Assembly: GCF_934202865.1 (NCBI RefSeq)
Contig: NZ_CAKPYL010000001.1
Location: 13,919 to 77,918, forward strand
Reading direction: 5' to 3'
Length of the DNA: 64,000 nucleotides
Origin: an uncultured Fenollaria sp.
GTDB lineage: Bacteria; Bacillota; Clostridia; Tissierellales; Peptoniphilaceae
Shown: positions 51,221-61,630 of the stretch, piece after piece
How the letters are laid out: the number at the start of each line of letters is the position of its first letter
How positions within the stretch are numbered: position 1 is the first letter of the stretch
The notes under the pieces: model-generated
Database searches by the model: none
Told to the model about the DNA's origin: nothing
Seen by the model: the letters and a program-made list of their open reading frames with translations, nothing else
Translations under genes and position numbers: made by a program

Positions 51221-54200
51221 TTATTTTTCTTTAAGCTTGATCAACTTAATTAACAAGTCGATAGTCTTTGCCAATTCTTCTCTCGTAAACTTACTTTGCG
51301 GACCAAACTTGCCACTCGCATCAACATTCACAAGTCCAGCTTTCTTCATTGCTATCATCGCGTCCTTTGCCCAGCTATCAGCCTTAGCAAATTCTTTTTC
51401 GTCAACTGGAACTACAGTTTCAAGCTCAATGCCATTCGCCTTTAGTAAGTTATTTAGCATTACGCAGAACTCTTGTCTTGTTACCTTCTTGTCAGCCTTG
51501 AATGTGCCGTCAGTGTAACCAGCGATGATACCCTTAGCTGCGGCCCACTTAACCGATTCAGCGTACCATTTATCATTTGTAACGTCAGTGAAGTAAACGT
51601 CTTTGTCAATGGCTTTGTCCTTGCTGATCAGCATAAAGACTCTTGTAACCATCGCTCTCGTTATAGTTTTATTGCCTTGGAACTTGCCGTTGCCCATGCC
51701 CTTGATGATACCGTAAGAAACTAAGTTTCTAACCGATTCGCCTTCAGGTCCTGCCGCTACGTCTTTTAGCTCAACTGGGTTAATAGGGTATTCAGTGATT
51801 ATGCCGTAGTCCTTCTTTGTTTCGACTGGCTTTTCATCTTCATTATTGTTTATAGGCTTAGATGGTTCAACCGGTTTACTTGGTTCAACAGGTTTACTTG
51901 GTTCAGATGGTTTTGGTTCTGGTTTGTATGGTTCATATGGTTCATACGGTTCATATGGTTCTGGTTTTGGTTCTGGTCTTGGATCTGGTTCTGGTTGTGG
52001 CTCTTGCTTATTTTCCTCCCAAACAGCTATTAGCTTGATATTTGCCATAACACTAGTGTTGAAGTTATAGTCTTCACCGTTAAATTGCCATGCGATAAAT
52101 GTGTGGTTTGGCTTAGCAGGTTTTGCTGGCTCCTTAACTTTTTCGCCTTGGCGAACTTTTTCAGTCCAAGTATCATTACCATTATTAGGGTCGAAAGTGA
52201 TTTCGTATTCAATAATTTCTTCCCATTTTGCATAAATATCTGTATTAACTTCTATTGGCATATCAAAATTGAATTCTTGAGTCATTTTTTCATCAGCGAA
52301 CCAGCCTTTGAAAATAAAGCCTTTTCTAAATGGATCATCAGGTCTATTTACCTTTTCACCATCTATAATCTTAACTGTCCAAGAATCTGTTTCGTTATTT
52401 GGATAGAATGTTACTTCATGTCTGATTATTTCGTAATTTTCTATAGAAGCAATAGCTGATCTTAGATTAATTATAGTCTTGTCAATATCTTCCATAGATG
52501 AATTTTCGTCATCTTTTACTTTTATAGCCTTAGCTAATTCTTTGTCTAAGTCTTTTTGTCTATCCTCTGGAGCGTATTTGTATTGATCAGTCTCCTTGAT
52601 TTCTTCAGCTTTCTTGATTAAGTCAAGTAATTCTGATTTATCAAGTGGAAGTATCTTAACGATAACGCCGTCACTCATTAGTTTATTTACTTCTTGTTGA
52701 TAAACAAATATCTTGTCATTTTCATGAACTTGTCCAAGATCAAGCGAGAATTTGCCGCCTTCCATAATCTTCATGCCTGTTCTTAAATTGCCGTCTTCGC
52801 CAACTTTGTAGTAAACAGTCGCTCCAACTATGCCTTCGCCTTTAACGAATCTGTCATTTACAGTCGCGTCCTCAACGCTTGGCGCTGCAGTTTTTTCAGT
52901 CGGCTCTTCAATACCTGATAGTGCATCTAATGCAGCCTTTATATCTTTAACTGCCTTATCTACTTCTTCTTGAGTCGCTTTTTGTTTATGAAGAATGTTG
53001 TAGCCATCAACGATAGCGTCGTCATACTTATCTTTTTCTGCTCTTGTCGAGTTCATATACTTCTTAGTCTTACGAACATTGTCGTAGTCATCAATTAATT
53101 TTTGAAGCTCTTCCTTATTGGCTTCGTTGTAGCCATCCAAGTTCTTCTTAGCATTTTCAATATCTCTGATGGCATCCATAACGTCTTTTTCAAGAGCATT
53201 TTGATCGTCATAAACTTTTTGACCCTTGGCAATAGCTGCGTCATAAGCTTCTTTATCTTCATCTTTGTCATAAATGTATGTGTCTTTTGCCTTTACAGCG
53301 TCCGCTTCGTCAAGAAGTTTCTTAAGCTCTTCTTTTCTTAGGTCAAGCATGCTGCCAACTATGGCATCACGAGCTGCTCTTACTCTATCTGCTAGATTGT
53401 CTACTGCATCTTGAGTAGTTTTTTCTTTCTCAAGCTCTGCCTTAGCATCAGCGATAGCGTCGTCGTATACTTGTCTCTTAGCCGCATCAGCGTTCTTGTA
53501 ATTGTCTGTTTCTTTTAATTCATCATATTCTTTGATAAGAGCTTCTAATGCGTCAGTGTTGACAATTTCTTGAGTCTCATCACGTTCAAAATTGAATGTT
53601 AGCTCTTGTTTTGAATAATCAGTGACTGTAAACTCCTTGATTTCTTCGTCTTTAAGCTTATATCCTTGTTCGCAGGATAAGAATTTTACTTGGTATACTT
53701 GATTGCCAGATGCAATATATGGTACTTTTGTTAAATCTTCAACATAAGTTATACCAAAAGTAGATTTAGCATATACGCCATACTTAGCCTTAATTTCCTT
53801 ATCAGCTGCAAGTGAATTTATTTTCAAAGGAAGTGGCAATGTCATATATACATATTTAGAATATACTGGACTTGGATTTGCGTTTATGATATTTGGATAG
53901 AAGGTATATTTTGTTCCTTCAATCTTAATTTCATAGTCAGCACCAGATGCAGCTGGGAATTCAAAGCCAGTAGCAGTTTTCTTTACTCCTTCAACTTCCT
54001 TGCCGTCCTTATCAAATACTCTAAATGTATAGTCGTTGATGTTTTCTTTTAATACCTCAACATTTCTCAAGTCAACTTTTTGTGTTTCTTTTGCATCTTC
54101 AATTATGAATTCTGCCTTAAATGTTGGATTTTCATTGTCAAGTGTAAATTCAATTCTCTTGTTCTTAACTTCAACTTTTAAATAACTTGATAAATCTTGT

Positions 54201-57200
54201 AATACATAAGCGTATTTGCCATATTCAAGTTCAATTTCAGCATGTTGTGATTCTTGATAATAGCTTAGTGGAACTTCTACATCTCCATCAGCTGTTACTT
54301 TATATAGATTTACTTTTTCAAAGAAGCTACGTCCTGGTTTTGAACCTATATAATTAATATCCCAGCTTGCCTTACCTTTGCCTGTTGGTTCTGGTTCAGG
54401 TGTTGATCCCTTAAGCATTAGAACAAATTTAACTACAGCATTTGGATTCTTATCATCTATAGTAACTGTTTTTACTAATTCAGATTTCTCTAAATCATAT
54501 TTAGTTTTATCTAGCATATAATCGCTTAATTCAACTTTATATGTGCCATATGGAACTTTATCTTTAACTTCATTGTTTGATAAATATATTGCTCCTGCCC
54601 ATGCTGATATAAACATCTCAGATTGTGTTTCTTTTGTTCCGTCTGATTCCCAAACTTCAAATTTAAGAGTTCCTTCTCCCTCTGGAGCTGGTGGTTCTTT
54701 ATAATCTTCAAGTTCTATTCTTAAATTCTTTGTATCTTTAGTAACTGTTATTGTATTAAATTCTTCTTTTTGAATATACTTATATGGTTCAAATACTTCT
54801 AATTCATGTTCGCCAACAGTTAATTCTACTTCACCGTCAGTATATTCAGCTTCTTCATCACCATCAAGTGTAAAGCTAACTGGACTAATTTTTTCTGTAC
54901 CGAAATAGAATTCAAAGTTAACTTTAACCTTTTCAGCCGCTTTTTCTTCTTCAAGATTTATAGTCAAGTTCTTTGTATCTTTATCTATAGTAACTGTCTT
55001 AGAATCTTCTGTTGGAACAAGTCCTTCTGGTTTGATGATTTCAACATCATATTCGCCAGGAGCTATATCTATCTCTCCGCTTGTGAACTCTTCATCACCT
55101 AGCTTGAATTTTACATCTTGAACTTCTTCTTCACCATTCATGAATTTTACATTAACTTTAGCTTTTTCGTCTGGTGTTTCCTCTTCAGGAACTATAGTTA
55201 AGATAACTTGGAATTCTGGGTAAGCTACAACAAAATCTTTTGTATTAACAGTATATCCTTCAGGAATTCCTTTTACTTCTATTTTGTAGTAGTCGTATTC
55301 TAGGTCAACAAAGACTGAATCAAGACCATTTAAGCCCTTTATAAAAGTTTTTGTGATAGGATCACCCTTTGTACCAGTTATCACGTACTCATAAGAGTCC
55401 TTTTGTTTATCTAGTGGAACGGCATCGTCATCTACAAAGATTGCGCCTTCACTTACCTTGTCTGTTTCAGAATAAGCCTTCCAATTAAATTTTACTTCTA
55501 CATCTTCTGTGACAGATTTAAATGTAGTCGAGTCTTGTTCATAGCTTTGATTATCTACAGTGATTGTTGTTTCACCGAATTTTTCTTTATCAGCAATAGC
55601 TTCAACATAGTAATAACCTGGTTTTAATTCAATGCCACCTTTTTCATAGTCAAAAGCTTCGCCTTTTTTGCCGTTACTTACCCATCCGTAGAAATCACAG
55701 ATATAATAATCAGCCTTGTCATAATTATCTTTTATAGTAAATTTAAATTTCTTATCACCAATTTTTTCATAAGTAAATGTTAAATCTGCTTCAGGCTTTT
55801 CTTCTGTTAGAGTAACATAGGCAAATGGCTTTTCAATATAGTAGCCTTCTGGCATCTTTTCAGGGAATATCATCCAAGTGCCATCGGCCAAGTCATCAAG
55901 TTCAACTATTGCTCCTTTGTCACTCTTGGCAAGATATTTAATCTCTTCACTAGTGCCTTCAGTAGTAATGTTAACTTTGTAGAAGTCCGCCCTCTTGATA
56001 TTTGCATATATAGTCTCGTAGTTTGTAGCGCTACTTGCTGTAAATGGCATATCCTCTTCAAAACTTATTTCATAGCCCTTTAAGCCCTCTTTAAATTCAG
56101 CATAGAAATTGTAGTCACCATAAGGAAGGTCTGCATCGTAGTATTCACCCCATGTTGGCGAATAAATAAATTCAATAACTCTGTCATTTTTAATATTCTT
56201 TGCAAATATTCTAAAATCTCCAGCCTTTAAATTATCTTGAGATTTTACTTTTACTGAAACTCTTGCTGTAGGTATTTCAGTAAATTCAAGAACTATCTTG
56301 TGCTTTTTATTTTCTTCAGATATTTCAAAGGCAATTTCGCTTTCGCCCTTTAGTTCAAATTTATTAGAATAATCTGTAACAATAAGTTTATACTTGCCAA
56401 ACTTAAGATGTTCTATAGACTTAACTTCTTCTCCAGCTTCGTCAACTACCTTGTATTCAAGGTTAAGAGGCTCTTTACCTGTTTGTTTTACTTCAACTTC
56501 AAGAGAACCATACATGTCTTTAAATACAAGCATGTCGGCTGTCACAGCGTTAGTGTTATGACCAAGGTCCATAGCTGTGATGTTGATATCAGCTAGCTTT
56601 TTGCCTTCTGGAAGCACTAGCTTAACTTTATTTCCTTCTCTAGTAAAGTCAATAGCATTGCCATTTTCATCTTCAATTTTGAATTCATCAAGGCCAGATC
56701 CTTCTTCAACTAAATCAAATGTAATAGTTCTACTAGCATCATCATATTTAGTATTTTCAAATTGTGGAGCGATAGTATCTATCATAAACTTCATTTCTCT
56801 GAAAGTAGCTGGATAAGTTTCATTAACACCCTTAACTGCTTCAGCAGATAGTTTTAGAGTATAATTACCATCTTTTAAATCCTTAACAGGTATAGTGCCT
56901 GGTGAAGTGTAACCAAGATAAGTAGCTCTTGAGTTATCATCTGGTATAAAGGATATATTAGTTAGATTTAAACCAAGAGGATAATCATTTTCTTCTCCTG
57001 CTTCGTTTATAACCGTAGCTTTAACATTGGCACTTCTAGTCATAACTAGGTTAAGTCCAAGTGCGTCATTGTAATTATCTCCGTTAGGTGAGATAACTAC
57101 AGGTTCAAACTCAGGTTTTGGTTCTTCGCCTTGAGGTTCTGCCTTATAAGCATCAATTTCATCAAAGTTCTTAAGACCAGCTATAACGATGTTGTTATAT

Positions 57201-59632
57201 TTCTTGCCATCTTTACCTATATATGATCCTTGAATAGTTTCAAAGTGCGTTGAATACTTGAACCAGTCGTTTTGCTTGAAAGCATAAGACCAATACATTG
57301 GTTCGTCACCATCAACAAAAGTAAAATCATAAAGAGGCTTTTCAATAGATGGAATCTTGCCGAACTCGCCCTTAAATGATACGAATGGGAAGGAAACTTC
57401 CATGCCATTTTGATCACTTAAGTGAAGGAAGCCTTCTACGAAAGCGCCATTGACAAAGTCAGCAAATTTCTCAGTGTTTTCAATTGGGAATGTAATTGTA
57501 ACATCCTTAGTTCCTTGAGCTGGAACTTCAATTTTATAATCAAAATTCTTATCAAATAACTTATCAGGTCTAAGTGAAAGAGTCTTTCCTTCGCGAGCTT
57601 CGATAGTTGCTTGAACGAATGGAGTTAGTGTCTTTGGCTCAGCTGAATAGTTTGTGATAGTTAAATTTAATGTGATTTCATCGTTAACATCACCTACGTA
57701 TTTACTAGCGATCTTAGTGTCTTTGTCAACAACAGTAAAGTCAAGCTTACTTGCCTTAGTAAGGTTCATAACTCCAGCGCCTTGACGACGAGGTGATGTT
57801 GTAAAGCCTGTAACTGGATCCATGTGTGGAACAGCAGAGTTCATTAAGATGGTCTTTGTTAGAGCCGCTTTATGTTTTTCGCCTGCAAATAACAATTCAT
57901 TTAGACGAGTGCGCATAACACCAACGCCGCCTGTTACGTGAGGCGTAGCCATAGAAGTACCACTCATGTCTCCAAATGTGTTACCACCAGTTTGAGCCGA
58001 GTAGATGTGTCCACCAGGAGCAGTGATGTCTGGCTTCATGTATCCGCCAGCTGCAAGACCCCAGTTCGTAAATGAGCTTAATTCGCCGTATTCTGGGTTA
58101 TCCATTTCACGTGGAGTCATGTCGATGTGAACAGTCTTTGACTTTCCTTCAAGAAGTTTTTCACCAACTTTTAGGCTTACTGCAACAGCTGGAATCTTTG
58201 TTCCTTCTATAGCAAGACCTAATTCGCCTTCAACGTTGTTATATATAATTACGCCCTTAGCTTTAGCTGCTTCAGCGTTTTTAATCTTGTTTGTAAAAGT
58301 AATTCCGCCCCTCTTGATAAGAGCTACTTTACCTTCTACATCCTTATCTTCAAAATCTTCAGGATTACCTAGGCCACAGTCAATAAATTCATAGTCGCCT
58401 TTTTCAAAGAAGATGTCTCCAGCTTTTCTAAATGGAAGCTTTTGTCCTTCATAGTCCATAACTTGAGCAAACATAATTTTGTTCTCAAGTGATGCTACTG
58501 TGATAGCGTTAGTAGCAATACCTGGAGATGCCATAGTACCAAAGTCAGGATTTTCAATATTTAATTTACCTTGGTAGTCACCTTCATTACCAGCAGCGAT
58601 AACAAAGTTAGTGTCAGCTGCATAACCGTTGTTGATTGCATCAGTAATGTACTTAGGAACACTATTTGGAAGGCCCTTAGTTGAGCCTAAACTCATGTTA
58701 ACCGCGTCAGCCCCCATAACTATCGCGTCTTGCATAGCATGCATATAAACATTAGATGAAGTACTACCTTTTTTCATAACATTCATCATAAGTAGTTGAG
58801 CCTCAGGAGCAACACCCCTCCAAGTTTTGCTTCCTATTTGAACCTTGTTACCAGCAACAGTACCGCTAACGTGTTGACCGTGAGCTTCTATCTCATCTTC
58901 AGGGTTCAAATCTTCCTTGCCAATCATGTAGTTCCATCCAAATGGAATCTTTTCACTGCGATATAAAGACTTAACCAAAGCGTCCTTTTCGCCGTGGTCC
59001 TTAACCTTTAATGATCCATTTCTTAAAAATTCATGAATATCAAACTTAGAAAGCTTAGCTTGAGTCTCAGCAGATAAGTAAAAAGCTTCATGACTAGGGT
59101 CCATGTTACTGTCAATTATGGCTAAGACAGAACCAGCCCCGTTGTACTTTTCTTGTAAAACATCGTCGTTGTCAATAAGTTCATTAGAGCCTATCATCTT
59201 GATAGAGTCACTCATAAGAGACCTATCTTTAAAGACAGCCATGTTAGAACGAACGACATCCGCTTCACGAAGCTCTTCATTTACATAAACATCCTTTACA
59301 AAGTCAAAAGTCTTAATAATGTTTAACTCATCCTTACTAGCCTTCACACATAAAGATGGTAAAAGAAGTTCAAGTCTCGATAAAACCTCAACTTCAGGAG
59401 CTTTTTCTAAAATCTTTTCTTGATAATAGTCAAGCGCCTCATCAGCAAGGCTTATCGCCTTCTCGTAATTTTGTTTTTCGTACTCTTTTACATAGCCAGG
59501 AGATTGTTTTTCTACATCCAAATAGACTATGTACTCTCCCTTTTCTTCACTTGCAAATACAGTTGTATAGCCTGCAAATAGGCTAAAAATCATGCATAAG
59601 CATAAAATTAGTGAAATTAATTTGCGTTTCAT
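51221..59632 (-). CDS. Giant SLH-anchored S8 (lactocepin-like) serine protease
   Basis: 2803 residues. Signal peptide (1-28), propeptide (to about 150), subtilisin domain with Asp174 (AIIDSNMDPS), His251 (AHGQHVSG) and Ser560 (SGTSMATPH), interrupted by a PA domain (VALIKRGGITFTNKI, about 430-470), then an Fn3-like domain (about 640-760) as in C5a-peptidase/lactocepin enzymes. A long stalk of beta-sandwich repeats follows, with SpaA-like units near 1490-1650, helical FIVAR-like repeats (about 2024-2246 and 2327-2398), two InlB/Listeria-Bacteroides repeats (about 2400-2540), a Pro/Glu/Tyr/Lys repeat linker (about 2542-2594) and three SLH domains (about 2620-2800) for cell-wall attachment. GGGGAGG precedes the ATG. 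Confidence 0.93.
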   Translation of the reverse strand: MKRKLISLILCLCMIFSLFAGYTTVFASEEKGEYIVYLDVEKQSPGYVKEYEKQNYEKAISLADEALDYYQEKILEKAPEVEVLSRLELLLPSLCVKASKDELNIIKTFDFVKDVYVNEELREADVVRSNMAVFKDRSLMSDSIKMIGSNELIDNDDVLQEKYNGAGSVLAIIDSNMDPSHEAFYLSAETQAKLSKFDIHEFLRNGSLKVKDHGEKDALVKSLYRSEKIPFGWNYMIGKEDLNPEDEIEAHGQHVSGTVAGNKVQIGSKTWRGVAPEAQLLMMNVMKKGSTSSNVYMHAMQDAIVMGADAVNMSLGSTKGLPNSVPKYITDAINNGYAADTNFVIAAGNEGDYQGKLNIENPDFGTMASPGIATNAITVASLENKIMFAQVMDYEGQKLPFRKAGDIFFEKGDYEFIDCGLGNPEDFEDKDVEGKVALIKRGGITFTNKIKNAEAAKAKGVIIYNNVEGELGLAIEGTKIPAVAVSLKVGEKLLEGKSKTVHIDMTPREMDNPEYGELSSFTNWGLAAGGYMKPDITAPGGHIYSAQTGGNTFGDMSGTSMATPHVTGGVGVMRTRLNELLFAGEKHKAALTKTILMNSAVPHMDPVTGFTTSPRRQGAGVMNLTKASKLDFTVVDKDTKIASKYVGDVNDEITLNLTITNYSAEPKTLTPFVQATIEAREGKTLSLRPDKLFDKNFDYKIEVPAQGTKDVTITFPIENTEKFADFVNGAFVEGFLHLSDQNGMEVSFPFVSFKGEFGKIPSIEKPLYDFTFVDGDEPMYWSYAFKQNDWFKYSTHFETIQGSYIGKDGKKYNNIVIAGLKNFDEIDAYKAEPQGEEPKPEFEPVVISPNGDNYNDALGLNLVMTRSANVKATVINEAGEENDYPLGLNLTNISFIPDDNSRATYLGYTSPGTIPVKDLKDGNYTLKLSAEAVKGVNETYPATFREMKFMIDTIAPQFENTKYDDASRTITFDLVEEGSGLDEFKIEDENGNAIDFTREGNKVKLVLPEGKKLADINITAMDLGHNTNAVTADMLVFKDMYGSLEVEVKQTGKEPLNLEYKVVDEAGEEVKSIEHLKFGKYKLIVTDYSNKFELKGESEIAFEISEENKKHKIVLEFTEIPTARVSVKVKSQDNLKAGDFRIFAKNIKNDRVIEFIYSPTWGEYYDADLPYGDYNFYAEFKEGLKGYEISFEEDMPFTASSATNYETIYANIKRADFYKVNITTEGTSEEIKYLAKSDKGAIVELDDLADGTWMIFPEKMPEGYYIEKPFAYVTLTEEKPEADLTFTYEKIGDKKFKFTIKDNYDKADYYICDFYGWVSNGKKGEAFDYEKGGIELKPGYYYVEAIADKEKFGETTITVDNQSYEQDSTTFKSVTEDVEVKFNWKAYSETDKVSEGAIFVDDDAVPLDKQKDSYEYVITGTKGDPITKTFIKGLNGLDSVFVDLEYDYYKIEVKGIPEGYTVNTKDFVVAYPEFQVILTIVPEEETPDEKAKVNVKFMNGEEEVQDVKFKLGDEEFTSGEIDIAPGEYDVEIIKPEGLVPTEDSKTVTIDKDTKNLTINLEEEKAAEKVKVNFEFYFGTEKISPVSFTLDGDEEAEYTDGEVELTVGEHELEVFEPYKYIQKEEFNTITVTKDTKNLRIELEDYKEPPAPEGEGTLKFEVWESDGTKETQSEMFISAWAGAIYLSNNEVKDKVPYGTYKVELSDYMLDKTKYDLEKSELVKTVTIDDKNPNAVVKFVLMLKGSTPEPEPTGKGKASWDINYIGSKPGRSFFEKVNLYKVTADGDVEVPLSYYQESQHAEIELEYGKYAYVLQDLSSYLKVEVKNKRIEFTLDNENPTFKAEFIIEDAKETQKVDLRNVEVLKENINDYTFRVFDKDGKEVEGVKKTATGFEFPAASGADYEIKIEGTKYTFYPNIINANPSPVYSKYVYMTLPLPLKINSLAADKEIKAKYGVYAKSTFGITYVEDLTKVPYIASGNQVYQVKFLSCEQGYKLKDEEIKEFTVTDYSKQELTFNFERDETQEIVNTDALEALIKEYDELKETDNYKNADAAKRQVYDDAIADAKAELEKEKTTQDAVDNLADRVRAARDAIVGSMLDLRKEELKKLLDEADAVKAKDTYIYDKDEDKEAYDAAIAKGQKVYDDQNALEKDVMDAIRDIENAKKNLDGYNEANKEELQKLIDDYDNVRKTKKYMNSTRAEKDKYDDAIVDGYNILHKQKATQEEVDKAVKDIKAALDALSGIEEPTEKTAAPSVEDATVNDRFVKGEGIVGATVYYKVGEDGNLRTGMKIMEGGKFSLDLGQVHENDKIFVYQQEVNKLMSDGVIVKILPLDKSELLDLIKKAEEIKETDQYKYAPEDRQKDLDKELAKAIKVKDDENSSMEDIDKTIINLRSAIASIENYEIIRHEVTFYPNNETDSWTVKIIDGEKVNRPDDPFRKGFIFKGWFADEKMTQEFNFDMPIEVNTDIYAKWEEIIEYEITFDPNNGNDTWTEKVRQGEKVKEPAKPAKPNHTFIAWQFNGEDYNFNTSVMANIKLIAVWEENKQEPQPEPDPRPEPKPEPYEPYEPYEPYKPEPKPSEPSKPVEPSKPVEPSKPINNNEDEKPVETKKDYGIITEYPINPVELKDVAAGPEGESVRNLVSYGIIKGMGNGKFQGNKTITRAMVTRVFMLISKDKAIDKDVYFTDVTNDKWYAESVKWAAAKGIIAGYTDGTFKADKKVTRQEFCVMLNNLLKANGIELETVVPVDEKEFAKADSWAKDAMIAMKKAGLVNVDASGKFGPQSKFTREELAKTIDLLIKLIKLKEK

Positions 59633-59948
59633 AATTGCCTCCCCATATTAAAATTCCGGTTATGAAATCCGGTTTATTTCGACTCTCGTTGCTTCTACCA
59701 TCTGCTACGCTAAAGCGACGAGAGCAAAAATAATAGGTTTTTTTTACCCATCTGAAAATATTGTAACATATTTGTAACATATAAATCAAGATTTATAAAG
59801 AAAAATTTTACATATAAATAAAAATGATAATATCGCACTTTGTGGTAGCATAGTCACATAGCACTACTACAAATAGTGGTTTAGCCAATAGAAAAGAGCC
59901 TATCCAATATGGATAAGCTTTTTGATTATAGTCTTCTTATTATATATA
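59633..59948. promoter_or_regulatory. Leader and promoter of the S8 protease; arsM terminator
   Basis: On the minus strand TTGATT (59789-59784), 18 bp and TACAAT (59765-59760) form a promoter overlapping a direct repeat TATGTTACAAATATGTTACA. The leader of about 120 nt holds a stem with arms CTCTCGTCGCTT and AAGCAACGAGAG (59724-59713 and 59694-59683, one mismatch). A repeated word CCGGTT/CCGGTTT lies near 59656-59674. At 59892-59921 a hairpin (arms GCTTATCC and GGATAGGC) is the arsM terminator. Confidence 0.6.
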
Positions 59949-61025
59949 TTAGCAGCAGCATCCGCCTTCGCAGCAACCTCCATCGCCAGAGCCATCTTTA
60001 TCTAAACTTGGTGCAGTTGAGCAGCCACTAAAAGCTCCAAAGTGTTCGCTTCTGTCGCCCATGATGTCAAAGTACTTCGCAAGTCTTGTGTTTTCAATCA
60101 TCGCACAGCTATTGCCGCAGACAGAAAGCGGAAGGTTCTTGTAAAATCTGTGGTGGTCGTCAAGATCAAAGTAATTTTCCGAGCCAAGAATTCCGCCCCT
60201 ATAAGTTGCTACTTGTCCATAGTTTTCGCAGATGTCTTCCAATAGCTCAGGTAGTTTAACAGCCTTGATAGTGTGAGAGAAGAACTCTACATTTCCGATC
60301 ATTGCTTCTATCTCTTCATTGTCGATCGCAGCTTTATTTGACTTAATATATCTAAAGTCTTCCCAACCAATCTTTCTAAGTAGACGTCTAAAGTCCTCTA
60401 TATACATAGCGCCGCCCAAGCATTCGCCCCTTAAAATCAGATTCATCGAGATATCTTCGCCAAAACGTCTATCAGCAAATATGTCCGAGAAGTAAAGTTC
60501 GCCGCCAGTCTTAAGAACGCGCCAAACCTCCTTAAATACCTCTTCCTTGTAAGGACTTAGGTTGATAACACAGTTCGAAATAACGATGTCAACACTGCCA
60601 TCTTCAATGCCTAAGGGCTTCAAATCCTCGATGTAGCCCTTTTTGAACTCAACATTTGACTTCTTGTAGCCGAACTTTTTCGCCATCTCATCTTGATATT
60701 TCATGGCAATGGCAAGTTGATCGTCGTTCATGTCGACGCCTATGACCCTGCCATTTTCCCCAACAAGCTTGGAAATAGTATAGACGTCAAGACCAGTCCC
60801 GCAGCCAAGGTCAAGTACAGTCATGCCTTCAAGTGCAGGCGGTATAGGAGAGCCGCAGCCATAGAAATGGCTTATAATCTCATCTGGGATCATCGCCCTT
60901 GCCTCGTTAATGTACTTAGGGCCGCCGTCAAGCGCGCATGAGCAGATCTTAGTCTCCATCTCGCCGTTCGCTTCAGTAGTGATTTTCGAATAATAATTTT
61001 TAACTTCTTCTCTAATGTCTTTCAT
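59949..61025 (-). CDS. arsM: Arsenite S-adenosylmethionine methyltransferase
   Basis: About 358 residues. The SAM-binding motif is VLDLGCGTGLDVYTISKLVGENGRVIGVDM, and the family cysteines appear in KICSCALDGGPKY, SNCVINLSP and RGECLGGAMY, the sites that hold As(III). It methylates arsenite to volatile or exportable species in the cytosol. The last residues (GGCCEGGCCC) form a Cys-rich tail that may bind metalloid. The ATG at 61025 has AAGGAGG. It follows an ArsR gene, and no arsenic efflux or reductase gene is near. Confidence 0.9.
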   Translation of the reverse strand: MKDIREEVKNYYSKITTEANGEMETKICSCALDGGPKYINEARAMIPDEIISHFYGCGSPIPPALEGMTVLDLGCGTGLDVYTISKLVGENGRVIGVDMNDDQLAIAMKYQDEMAKKFGYKKSNVEFKKGYIEDLKPLGIEDGSVDIVISNCVINLSPYKEEVFKEVWRVLKTGGELYFSDIFADRRFGEDISMNLILRGECLGGAMYIEDFRRLLRKIGWEDFRYIKSNKAAIDNEEIEAMIGNVEFFSHTIKAVKLPELLEDICENYGQVATYRGGILGSENYFDLDDHHRFYKNLPLSVCGNSCAMIENTRLAKYFDIMGDRSEHFGAFSGCSTAPSLDKDGSGDGGCCEGGCCC

Positions 61026-61086
61026 AATTTCCTCCTTAAATATAAACATATTTGAATATTTCTATCTGTTTGCTTAAAAAAATATA

Positions 61087-61410
61087 CTAGTAGTCAATCC
61101 TTTCCTTCGAGTGACAAATGCAGTCTGGATCGTCGCTAAAGATATTATCAAGCTGACCAAGTAAGTGCTCAAGCGCCTTTTTGTTCAATGAGTAGTAAGT
61201 GTTTTTGCCTTCTCGGCGGCTATTAACAAGCCTTGCCTCCTCAAGCTTCTTCATGTCGCTAGACAAAGTTGGCTGAGTAATGTCAAACTTCTCGAGAATT
61301 TCACAAGCGCAGAGCTCCCCGCAAGATAGCATGTCAACAATCTTTAGCCTCTTTTGATCAGATATCGCCTTAAGCTTTTTAGAAACGCTCTCGTAAATAT
61401 TTTCAGTCAT
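61087..61410 (-). CDS. arsR: ArsR family metalloregulator
   Basis: 107 residues from the ATG at 61410 (behind AAGGAGGAG). The winged helix includes ISDQKRLKIVDMLSCGELCACEILEKFDITQPTLSSDMKKLEEA; ELCACEI carries the CxC metal site of As(III)-sensing members. A further DPDCICH cluster at the C-terminus could complete the thiolate site. It represses itself and arsM until arsenite binds. Confidence 0.92.
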   Translation of the reverse strand: MTENIYESVSKKLKAISDQKRLKIVDMLSCGELCACEILEKFDITQPTLSSDMKKLEEARLVNSRREGKNTYYSLNKKALEHLLGQLDNIFSDDPDCICHSKERIDY

Positions 61411-61438
61411 CTTAGCTCCTCCTTTCTTATCTAAACTT

Positions 61439-61506
61439 ATAATAACATACATATAGAAAAAAGTCAATATGTTTTTGCAAAATATATAGATTTTTTTCTA
61501 TATATT
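61439..61506 (-). promoter_or_regulatory. arsR promoter and operator
   Basis: Minus strand TTGACT (61467-61462), 17 bp, TATTAT (61444-61439). A perfect inverted repeat AATATATAGA/TCTATATATT (61481-61490 and 61497-61506) lies upstream of the -35, and a related imperfect one (ATATAGAAAAAAGTCAATAT) overlaps the -35 box. These are likely ArsR sites. Confidence 0.7.
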
Positions 61507-61597
61507 CGATCTAAATAGGAGAATTTACATATACATTAAATTTCTTTATAATGGCCGGGCTTGGTATAGATATTATTTATGGCTTAGTTAATAGAAA

Positions 61598-61619
61598 AAG
61601 CGTGGAACTTGCCACGCTT
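61598..61619 (-). terminator. Terminator of the YfjL-like operon
   Basis: GCGTGG (61600-61605) pairs with CCACGC (61612-61617); TTTTTCTAT follows on the minus strand. Confidence 0.75.
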
Positions 61620-61630
61620 ATATCTTTGTA

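Noticed and set aside
54526-54711. Small frames inside the S8 protease gene
   Set aside because: They are alternate-frame shadows of a long gene with normal codon use and have no independent ribosome sites.
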